Source: Terriglobales bacterium (GTDB lineage: Bacteria > Acidobacteriota > Terriglobia > Terriglobales > Acidobacteriaceae). Taken from it: a DNA stretch of 5,253 nt. The notes beneath the pieces were generated by a model. That model searched no databases. It was given only the letters and a program-made list of their open reading frames with translations, and had not been told where the DNA came from. The position numbers and the translations under genes are program-made. The DNA lies in the NCBI GenBank assembly GCA_015655365.1, contig JAATFE010000430.1, positions 1-5,253 of the forward strand, read 5' to 3'. Positions 1-4,428 of this stretch are shown piece after piece (the first letter of the stretch is position 1; every line of letters starts with the position of its first letter).

Positions 1-107
1 CTGGGCGCTTCGGTGGCCGTGGTGGGCGGGAATGCGGGCTGCTGCGCAAGCAGCGCGGCAGAGGACAAAAGCAGAAGAAGAGCGGCATGACGGGGGACAG
101 CAAGCAT
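1..107 (-). CDS. Exported protein of unknown function, N-terminal fragment (cut by window edge)
   Basis: Only the first 35 codons are present; the gene continues beyond position 1. The protein begins MLAVPRHAALLLLLSSAALL and continues AQQPAFPPTTATEAP. This is a classic Sec signal peptide: a short N-terminus with R6 and H7, an uninterrupted hydrophobic stretch over about residues 8-20, and a probable cleavage after A21 (LLA/QQ). The mature part starts as a Pro/Thr/Ala-rich, probably flexible segment, so the product should be periplasmic, outer-membrane or secreted. The start is chosen because a perfect GAGGAGG ribosome site lies 9 nt upstream (117-123). The only other nearby ATG (86-88) is out of frame. 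It has its own candidate promoter at 179-206 and follows the probable terminator of the upstream minus-strand operon, so it is likely transcribed separately. Too little is visible to name a family. Confidence 0.65.
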   Translation of the reverse strand, partial: MLAVPRHAALLLLLSSAALLAQQPAFPPTTATEAP

Positions 108-116
108 AAGGAAAAG

Positions 117-123
117 CCTCCTC
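117..123 (-). promoter_or_regulatory. Strong Shine-Dalgarno site for the exported-protein gene
   Basis: The minus strand reads GAGGAGG, with 9 nt before the ATG at 107. It is the strongest ribosome site in the window and is the main reason for calling the edge-truncated reading frame a real gene. Confidence 0.75.
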
Positions 124-160
124 GAAGGTAACTTGGTCGGTTTGGAGCAGACTTCGGCCT

Positions 161-206
161 GGACCGGCGGTCCCGTCCAAGATAACAGAGATTTTTGGGC
201 GATCAA
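161..206 (-). promoter_or_regulatory. Candidate sigma-70-type promoter with a dyad at the transcript start
   Basis: On the minus strand, TTGATC (206-201, 4/6 to TTGACA) is followed after 16 nt by TATCTT (184-179, 4/6 to TATAAT). The -10 is preceded by TGT (187-185), which makes it an extended -10. Transcription would start near 172 and leave a leader of about 65 nt before the ATG at 107. The first transcribed bases fall in a perfect GGACC-(3 nt)-GGTCC dyad at 161-173, which could be an operator half-site pair or a 5' hairpin. Assigned by eye only. Confidence 0.42.
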
Positions 207-234
207 GCTGCGGGTCGTGTTGCTCAGAGTGACG

Positions 235-273
235 GACATTGAGAAAGAAGGGGAGCGCTCATGATGCGCTCCC
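235..273 (-). terminator. Probable intrinsic terminator of the zinc-ribbon/sigma-4-like operon
   Basis: A perfect 8-bp stem (GGGAGCGC at 251-258 pairing with GCGCTCCC at 266-273) encloses a 7-nt loop. On the minus strand it is followed by a pyrimidine-rich run CTTCTTTCTC (250-241). It lies 25 nt after the stop of the gene ending at 299. The tail is interrupted by C residues, so it is weaker than the terminator at 3529-3570. Confidence 0.5.
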
Positions 274-298
274 TCCTCATTGTCTGCCGGGATTTGGA

Positions 299-811
299 TC
301 AGTCCGGCAACACCAGCAGCCCGTTCTCCAGCAGCTTCTCGGTCAGCCGGTCCAGGGCTTTGGGGAATTTGTAGGAGATGGTTCTCACGCTCATTCCCAA
401 CAAGGTGGCTGCCTCGGCCTGCGTGTACTCCTGGAGCACGATCCGGCTGAGCATCTGGCGGTCCAGCGAGCCCAGTTGATCCAGGCACGCTTCCACGTCG
501 AGGACAAAGATGACCGCGTCCTCGAAGGTGCGTACGGGCCGGCTCGATGCCCAGCCCCGGGCGATGGGGTCGCCCAGGATGGACGGCGCGCGGCCCACCT
601 GCATGGAGGCATACAGATAGCGGCGCAACATGCTTTCCGTATGCTTCCGGTAGAAAGCCAGGCTGCTAACCGGCTCGTCAACCGGCGCCTTGGCGGGGGT
701 TCCGTCGGCGCGTGCCGGCGGCTTTTTCTGTCCTGTCCTTTCTCCTTTTTGCCACGCCAGCGAGGAACCGATCGATCCCCAAACCACCGGCAACTGGAGG
801 GCTGCGCTCAT
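299..811 (-). CDS. Sigma-70 region 4-like helix-turn-helix protein
   Basis: A 170-residue protein that probably binds DNA. Residues about 110-162 resemble sigma-70 region 4 (LDRQMLSRIVLQEYTQAEAA onward). Helices flank a turn at G139-M140-S141, and the recognition helix is V142-L153. The first 45 residues are polar and low in predicted structure, with a basic run (K22-R34). A conserved-looking block HTESMLRRYLYASMQVGR spans 57-74. There is no recognisable region 2, the -10-binding and core-binding part of true sigma factors, so it cannot be assumed to be a working sigma factor. It may instead be a sigma-derived transcription regulator. The start ATG overlaps the stop of the upstream zinc-ribbon gene (ATGA, 808-811), with GGAGG 6 nt upstream (818-822). 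That indicates translational coupling and a joint role. It is followed by a likely terminator. From memory, close homologues are common in Acidobacteriota; their function is not known to me. Confidence 0.85.
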   Translation of the reverse strand: MSAALQLPVVWGSIGSSLAWQKGERTGQKKPPARADGTPAKAPVDEPVSSLAFYRKHTESMLRRYLYASMQVGRAPSILGDPIARGWASSRPVRTFEDAVIFVLDVEACLDQLGSLDRQMLSRIVLQEYTQAEAATLLGMSVRTISYKFPKALDRLTEKLLENGLLVLPD

Positions 812-1017
812 TCTGCGCCTCCTGTTCCTTCAGCCACCGCCCAAACCCTCAACCCCGGTTTGCGGCTTGGACGCCCGCGCCGCTTACGGCTTTCCGGTGA
901 GGGAAAGTCTTTCAACTTCGTCTCACACTGTTTGCAATACACAGTCCCTTGGGCCTGGGTGCGATACCAAAGACAGCCGCACCCCTCGCAGACTTTCAAT
1001 TGCACGCGCAAATTCAT
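808..1017 (-). CDS. Zinc-ribbon microprotein with an AT-hook-like tail
   Basis: A 69-residue protein with two CxxC pairs, C10-C13 (CEGC, with an extra C15) and C28-C31 (CKQC). They are 14 residues apart, the spacing of a small zinc ribbon. Between them is LWYRTQAQGTVY. The second half is highly basic (ESRKRRGRPSRKPG, residues 42-55), and R47-G48-R49-P50 matches the core of an AT-hook, which binds the minor groove. The protein could therefore contact both DNA and a protein partner. It is the first gene of a two-gene operon. Its stop overlaps the ATG of the sigma-4-like gene by 4 nt, so the two products are likely made in a fixed ratio. The start is supported by GGAG (1026-1029) 8 nt upstream. 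The role is inferred; a zinc-ribbon partner that modulates the sigma-like protein is an attractive but untested idea. Confidence 0.83.
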   Translation of the reverse strand: MNLRVQLKVCEGCGCLWYRTQAQGTVYCKQCETKLKDFPSPESRKRRGRPSRKPGLRVWAVAEGTGGAE

Positions 1018-1550
1018 GACTGAATCTCCGTATACGGGCCTTCTCCCGACGGTGTTGCCGATCCTTTGTCGTTCCGCGGGGTAAAGAGAAGCGGGAGCTG
1101 CGGCTCGGGGTTCTTGCGCCCCGATGGAGATTGCCGTCCGGCTTCTCTTGTTTTCTTGTCATGCTCCTAGCGCGCAGATCTCGGAATGGTCTCGTCTCGG
1201 CTGGCGCCGTGCGCCTCTGGCGGGCGCAACGGAGCCGGGATGGGATCGCCGGGCGGGATCGATGTCCTCCGGCAATGGCTCATCGTCTGCCGCGAAGGGG
1301 GCTGAGATTTGCCCCGTCTGGCCTGGCGGAAATGAGACGTTTCCCCACAGATTCCCACAAGCCAATGCGAGATTAAGTGAAGCAAATTTAGAAATATGCG
1401 CATCTGGAGTCAATCGCCCCAGAGGCTTTTCCTTGCTTTGCTTCCCAATCGTCCACCAAGCGCTGAAAATGAAGGCCAATCACCCCGTCTAGCTTTTCCA
1501 GAAGAAATAGGCACACGTCGCAGCTATTGCTGGGGGCAAATTTTCCACAC
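1018..1550. other. Long divergent intergenic region without a convincing gene
   Basis: These 533 bases separate the minus-strand zinc-ribbon operon from the plus-strand CI-like regulator. The reading frames inside are shadows: Arg/Pro-rich, without ribosome sites or recognisable domains. Visible structure includes a 10-bp palindrome CCGTATACGG (1028-1037) beside the zinc-ribbon ribosome site and a hairpin TCGGGG-(8 nt)-CCCCGA (1105-1124) in the presumed operon leader. An AT-rich stretch lies at about 1370-1400, and CCACA-type repeats occur at 1341-1359 and 1541-1549. Both divergent promoters should lie here, but I could not pick out a -35/-10 pair that I trust. Confidence 0.6.
1341..1359 (+). 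repeat. Short direct repeat TTCCCCACA / TTCCCACA, one helical turn apart
   Basis: TTCCCCACA (1341-1349) is followed by TTCCCACA (1352-1359), with the shared CCCACA cores exactly 10 bp apart, on one face of the helix. A related TTTTCCACA (1541-1549) directly abuts the ATG at 1551. This could be a regulator binding site in the divergent promoter region, but the motif is short and may be chance. Confidence 0.3.
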
Positions 1551-2258
1551 ATGAATTTCACCCAGATGCATGAACGGCTCCGCCTGGAACTGCTGCGCAG
1601 AATGCAGCGGGGGTCGCTCAGCGTCTCGCTGCTGGCCCGGGAGACCGGTTTCGGCCAGCCTCACCTCTCCAACTTTTTGCGCGGGCGGCGACGGCTTTCG
1701 CTGGAGGCCATGGACCGCATCCTGGCCGCGCAGCATTTGACGGCCGCCGACCTGCTGCCTGCGCCGCGGCAGGCCGGGAATGAGTCCGGCGACGGGGAGG
1801 AAGACTGGTCGGTTCCCCTGGTTTCCCACGCCGCGGCGCTTTTTGAGCCGAATATCCGCCCTTCGGCGGTGCAGTCCATGCTGCCTCTGCCGGCGGCAGT
1901 GTTACAGAATCTCACCGACCGCGCCACCAACTCGCGGCTCGCCTGGCAGCGATTTGTCGCAATCCGTGTGCTGGCCGCCGACGCCTTGCCGATGGAGCCG
2001 CTGCTGCTGCACGACGCCTTCGCGCTGCTCGACCGGCACTATATCTCGCTGTTGCCTCGCCGGCCCAATCGGCCCAACCTCTACGCCGTCCGCCACGGGG
2101 CGCACCTGACCCTGCGCTATGTGGATTTTGTCTGCAACCGGCTGGTGCTGCGCCCGCACAACCTCGGCTTCCCGGTCGAGCTGATCGAGATCGATCCCGG
2201 CGAGTCGCCCGGCGACCTGCTGGCGGGACGGGTGGCGTTGATTATCAGCTCGCCTTGA
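1551..2258 (+). CDS. XRE/CI-type transcription regulator with degenerate S24-like C-terminal domain
   Basis: A 235-residue cytoplasmic DNA-binding protein. Residues about 8-69 form an XRE-type helix-turn-helix: SVSLLARETGFGQPHLSNFL (24-43) is the HTH, followed by GRRRLSLEAMDRILAAQHL. Residues 70-90 are a flexible acidic linker. Residues about 133-232 look like the LexA/CI C-terminal (S24) fold: FVAIR, then ALPMEP (145-150) and LLDRHY where GDSMEP and a barrel strand are expected, then NLYAVRHGAHLTLRYV, LVLRPHN and LAGRVALII near the end. The nucleophilic Ser is absent from the ALPMEP segment, and the expected catalytic Lys position reads R189 (LRYV), so self-cleavage is unlikely. A dimerisation role is inferred. 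The ATG at 1551 is preferred because the HTH begins soon after. A TTG at 1527 would add eight residues. Neither has a good ribosome site (GGGGG is about 14 nt before 1551). The transporter follows on the same strand. Confidence 0.87.
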   Translation: MNFTQMHERLRLELLRRMQRGSLSVSLLARETGFGQPHLSNFLRGRRRLSLEAMDRILAAQHLTAADLLPAPRQAGNESGDGEEDWSVPLVSHAAALFEPNIRPSAVQSMLPLPAAVLQNLTDRATNSRLAWQRFVAIRVLAADALPMEPLLLHDAFALLDRHYISLLPRRPNRPNLYAVRHGAHLTLRYVDFVCNRLVLRPHNLGFPVELIEIDPGESPGDLLAGRVALIISSP

Positions 2259-2386
2259 TCGAGCGGTTTGAGACGACTTGATCCCTGAATCAAAGTAACC
2301 GGATGCGCATTTTCTCCATCGCCCGATCATCTATCCTGAATCCAGGTCATGTTTTCTTGGATTCTCTTTCCATCCCGAGCCGCCCG

Positions 2387-3304
2387 ATGCGACAGGTCCC
2401 GATAAAGGCCCGTGTCTCCGACCTGACCGCCATCTTCTTTGCCGTCTTCGGCTTCACCTGCTGGGTGCTCGGCGACAGTTGCATCAAGTGGATCGGCCAA
2501 TACGGCCTGCCGCCCCAAGAGATTGTTGCCTTCATGGGTTTCTTCATGGCGGTCACGCTGGCGCTGCAAGCCGCGGTGCGCCGCAGGCTCGGCAACTTGC
2601 GCCCGCGCTCGGTGGTCCGCCAGGTGCTGCGCGCCATGCTCGACATGGCGAATAACGTCTGCGTCGTGATCGCCCTCCGCCATCTTTCGCTGACCATGTT
2701 CTACATCCTCGTCTTCACCTCGCCGATGGTCATCTCCCTGCTTTCGGCAGGTTTTCTTGGCGAGCGCATCACGCGGAAAAAAGCTCTGGCCTTGCTCGTC
2801 GGCTTCGGCGGTGTGGTCGTTGCGGTCGACCCTTTTGGCCACGTCCAGCGCGTCGATCTCATCGGTTTCGCCAGTTGCATGGTGTGCGTCGCTTGTTTTT
2901 CGGTCAACATGGTCTGGTCGCGCGTGCTCACGCGCACCGAGCCGCCCGAGAGCCTTGCCTTCTGCTCCGGTGTGGTCACGGCCATGGCTGGCCTGGCGCT
3001 TACCAGCTTCCACCCCCATCCGCTGACGCCAACACTTTTGCTGGCGCTGGTAATGATGGGCGTTTTCTGCGCGGCCGGCACGCTCAGCTTCTATTTCGCC
3101 GTCAAGCACACCTCGGCCAGCAACGTTTCGCAGTTCCACTACACTCAGTTGCTCACCGGGGCGTTGATCTCCTATCTCGTCTGGCACGACAAGCCCGGCC
3201 TGTCCATGTTGGCTGGCGGGTCGCTGATCATCGGCTCGGGCCTGCTGATCGCTGTCGCTGCGCGCGACGCTCAGCCGGTCTTGAGCCCCGGATGCCCCCA
3301 GTAA
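2387..3304 (+). CDS. EamA-domain transporter, drug/metabolite transporter (DMT) superfamily
   Basis: An inner-membrane carrier of about 305 residues with about ten hydrophobic helices arranged as two EamA repeats (roughly 12-150 and 158-292). Helix 1 leads into GDSCIKW (29-35). Helix 4 ends with FLGER (123-127), a motif typical of the end of the first repeat, followed by RKK and helix 5 (ALALLVGFGGVVVAV). The second repeat contains SFYFAVKHTSASNVS and ends in GGSLIIGSGLLIAVAA. Substrates across DMT carriers include amino acids, nucleobases, cofactors and drugs, and nothing here fixes the one moved. The start at 2387 gives the usual family length. An in-frame ATG at 2303 would add 28 residues that look unrelated to the family, although TTGAGA (2268-2273) with CAAAGT (2291-2296) could be a promoter placing a transcript start at about 2303. 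Neither start has a clear ribosome site. Co-orientation with the CI-like gene upstream allows co-transcription. Confidence 0.94.
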   Translation: MRQVPIKARVSDLTAIFFAVFGFTCWVLGDSCIKWIGQYGLPPQEIVAFMGFFMAVTLALQAAVRRRLGNLRPRSVVRQVLRAMLDMANNVCVVIALRHLSLTMFYILVFTSPMVISLLSAGFLGERITRKKALALLVGFGGVVVAVDPFGHVQRVDLIGFASCMVCVACFSVNMVWSRVLTRTEPPESLAFCSGVVTAMAGLALTSFHPHPLTPTLLLALVMMGVFCAAGTLSFYFAVKHTSASNVSQFHYTQLLTGALISYLVWHDKPGLSMLAGGSLIIGSGLLIAVAARDAQPVLSPGCPQ

Positions 3305-3387
3305 TTCCGCATTAGACCTTCATGCTCTGGCTCGTCATCAAGGGCGCCAGACCGCCCGCGATGGAACTGCAATGCGGAACGGTTTTT
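3305..3387 (+). terminator. Folded 3' region after the transporter, possible branched terminator
   Basis: Perfect 9-bp arms TTCCGCATT (3305-3313) and AATGCGGAA (3371-3379) begin at the first base after the TAA stop. Inside, TCTGGC (3326-3331) pairs with GCCAGA (3346-3351). An alternative stem is GGGCG/CGCCC around CCAGAC. The outer stem is followed by CGGTTTTT, a T tract only on the plus strand. The enclosed 57 nt is long for a standard intrinsic terminator, so it may instead be a 3' stabilising structure. Confidence 0.4.
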
Positions 3388-3528
3388 CGCGTTCAGGCCA
3401 TTTCGAATATTTTGTTTGATTGATTGGACTTGTGGCTGCTCTCGGAACAAGAATCGCACGTCCCAACTGCTTGACGGAAGCGCCGCAGACTTATTGAGGA
3501 AGCCGTTTCCGGCAAATTTTGCTTTAAC

Positions 3529-3570
3529 AAAAAAACCGCCGCCGACGCCAAAGAGGCGCGACAGCGGCGG
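3529..3570 (-). terminator. Intrinsic (Rho-independent) terminator of the DUF507 operon
   Basis: On the minus strand a CCGCCGC / GCGGCGG stem (3564-3570 with 3536-3542) is continued by an inner CGCC/GGCG stem (3555-3558 with 3546-3549) and followed directly by seven T residues (3535-3529). It lies 18 nt after the stop of the second DUF507 gene. It is the clearest terminator in the window. Confidence 0.87.
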
Positions 3571-3588
3571 ACGCTCAGCGGGCGTGAA

Positions 3589-3864
3589 TTAAATGCCCAG
3601 TTTGCGCACTTCGTCGTTGTAATATTTGCGGTAAAGAATCTCCCATTCCTGGGAGCCTTCCTGGATGATCTTCTTCTGGTTGGCGATCTTGAGCCGGGCG
3701 GCGGTATCGATGCCCGCCTCCTGCGTCAGCAGGGCAGTCAGCGCCTTGCGCGCCTCCTGACGAATCGTATTGCGATCTTCCAAGAACCCTACTTCGTCGA
3801 TCTCGGCCAGGGTGTCGGCAACGGTGTGGGCCAGCTTGTTGAGCTTGTCGGGGCTGATCCTCAT
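3589..3864 (-). CDS. DUF507 family protein, 'EWEILYRKYY' type (second gene of pair)
   Basis: A 91-residue soluble, mostly helical protein of unknown function. It starts MRISPDKLNKLAHTVADTL, continues with an acidic/amphipathic helix and a charged central region, and ends with GSQEWEILYRKYYNDEVRKLGI (about 70-91). That tail is the signature I associate with one half of the DUF507 family (PF04368). Length is normal for a single-repeat member, and there is no signal peptide or membrane segment. Its ATG overlaps the stop of the upstream DUF507 gene by 4 nt (3861-3864), with AAGGCGG just upstream as ribosome site, so translation is coupled. The strong terminator at 3529-3570 ends the transcript. 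No catalytic motif is visible. Assignment to the family is from remembered motifs. Confidence 0.92.
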   Translation of the reverse strand: MRISPDKLNKLAHTVADTLAEIDEVGFLEDRNTIRQEARKALTALLTQEAGIDTAARLKIANQKKIIQEGSQEWEILYRKYYNDEVRKLGI

Positions 3865-4139
3865 AGCACCGCCTTGTATTTCTTCGCCAGCTCGGTCTTG
3901 ACCTTCTTGAACATCTCGGCATATTGCGCGCCGGATTTGCGCATCTCTTCGGAGTACGCTTCGAGAATCATGCGTACCTCTTCGTTGATGCGGTCTTCGA
4001 GGGACAACTCCTCGATCAGCCCACCTTGAACGCGCGATTCGACCACCTTCAAGTCGCTGGTGGTGATCATCTTGGCGTCGATGAGATGCTTGACCGTACG
4101 GCGGGCCAGATACCCAATGTAATCTCGGGAAAAGATCAT
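3861..4139 (-). CDS. DUF507 family protein, 'FKKVKTELAKKYKAVL' type (first gene of pair)
   Basis: A 92-residue, highly charged, predicted all-helical soluble protein of unknown function. It starts MIFSRDYIGYLARRTVKHLI. A middle acidic stretch EELSLEDRINEEVRMILEAY (about 43-62) leads to a C-terminal MFKKVKTELAKKYKAVL. These are the hallmarks of the other DUF507 subtype (PF04368). It is the first gene of a two-gene operon with a 4-nt overlap into the second DUF507 gene. The two have similar length and layout but clearly diverged sequence, so they look like ancient paralogues or the separated halves of one two-repeat protein, probably forming a complex. The ribosome site is weak (CTGAG, about 8 nt upstream). 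The promoter should lie in 4140-4260, which holds an 8-bp palindrome GTGTACAC (4174-4181) and the large dyad at 4215-4246. Confidence 0.92.
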   Translation of the reverse strand: MIFSRDYIGYLARRTVKHLIDAKMITTSDLKVVESRVQGGLIEELSLEDRINEEVRMILEAYSEEMRKSGAQYAEMFKKVKTELAKKYKAVL

Positions 4140-4195
4140 AGCGAAGGCTCAGAATACTCTATCGGGGCACCCTGTGTACACCCGCGTGCCGCGAA

Positions 4196-4261
4196 CGCCA
4201 AGCACGCTGCGGCCGGTTGCGCGCACCGGTGCCGGTGCGCGCAACCAAGCCTGGCTTGGCG
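4196..4261. repeat. Large nested inverted-repeat element in the divergent DUF507/DUF1684 intergenic region
   Basis: The core is a perfect inverted repeat with 15-nt arms (4215-4229 GGTTGCGCGCACCGG and 4232-4246) around a 2-nt centre, so 30 of 32 bases are paired. Sharing its last two bases is a second perfect dyad, CCAAGCC-T-GGCTTGG (4245-4259). Arms CGCCAAGC (4196-4203) and GCTTGGCG (4254-4261) bracket the core and could form an outer stem that competes with the second dyad. No T tract follows on either strand, so it is not a standard terminator. It could be a cruciform, an operator for the divergent genes, a structured leader or a REP-like element. Confidence 0.7.
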
Positions 4262-4329
4262 ATTTGCGCCTCCCGAGGAACATCGATCCGCAGGACGCGC
4301 AGAAAATGTGCGCCTCGCGCTCACAGAGG

Positions 4330-4335
4330 GATAAT
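4330..4335 (+). promoter_or_regulatory. Weak candidate -10 element for the DUF1684 gene
   Basis: GATAAT matches TATAAT at 5/6, in the least GC-rich part of the intergenic region, and would give a leader of about 85 nt. No acceptable -35 lies 16-18 nt upstream (TGTGCG at best), so this is tentative. Confidence 0.22.
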
Positions 4336-4411
4336 AAGAGAATCCGCAAGGTTGGCGTTGGGCCGAAGCCCCAATACGCGCATGAAGCACAAAGCCTCCG
4401 TGGTCTTCCGG

Positions 4412-4419
4412 AAAAGGAG
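4412..4419 (+). promoter_or_regulatory. Ribosome binding site that sets the DUF1684 start
   Basis: AAAAGGAG lies 9 nt before the ATG at 4429. A second in-frame ATG follows immediately (4432). The first is preferred for spacing, though either could be used. Confidence 0.75.
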
Positions 4420-4428
4420 TTTATCCCG

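Noticed and set aside
239..1084. Plus-strand open frame of 281 codons across the zinc-ribbon/sigma-4-like operon
   Set aside because: It covers the opposite strand of two genes with clear motifs, ribosome sites and a 4-nt overlap. Its translation shows no domain.
1040..1170. Riboswitch in the zinc-ribbon operon leader (G/C-rich hairpins with a CGCAAGAACC stretch)
   Set aside because: It did not match the conserved core of any riboswitch class I know, including c-di-GMP types. Simple hairpins are expected at this GC content.
1159..1479. Minus-strand open frame of 106 codons in the divergent spacer
   Set aside because: No ribosome site, no domain, Pro/Arg-rich composition, and competing frames of similar quality on the other strand. 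A small gene cannot be fully excluded, but I cannot support one.
1541..1549. DnaA-box-like TTTTCCACA as sign of a replication origin
   Set aside because: A single loose match with no cluster of boxes, no AT-rich unwinding region and no dnaA, dnaN or parAB nearby.
2276..2297. Hairpin TTGAT/ATCAA after the CI-like gene as a terminator
   Set aside because: Only a 5-bp core stem, extended with a bulge, and no following T tract. It is too weak to call.
2327..3187. Long minus-strand open frame of 286 codons opposite the transporter
   Set aside because: It is rich in His, Asp, Glu, Arg and Gln with no domain, and lies entirely antisense to a clear ten-helix EamA transporter. It is a by-product of GC-biased codon use.
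3271..3459. Minus-strand 62-codon frame after the transporter
   Set aside because: GTG start without a ribosome site, overlapping the transporter end and its 3' structure. No recognisable domain.
4149..4390. Possible degenerate gene remnant in the DUF507/DUF1684 spacer (Arg/Cys/Ala-rich frames on both strands)
   Set aside because: The repetitive look (such as CAHRHRCAQP) comes from translating the inverted repeat. No family is recognisable, so calling a pseudogene would be unsupported.
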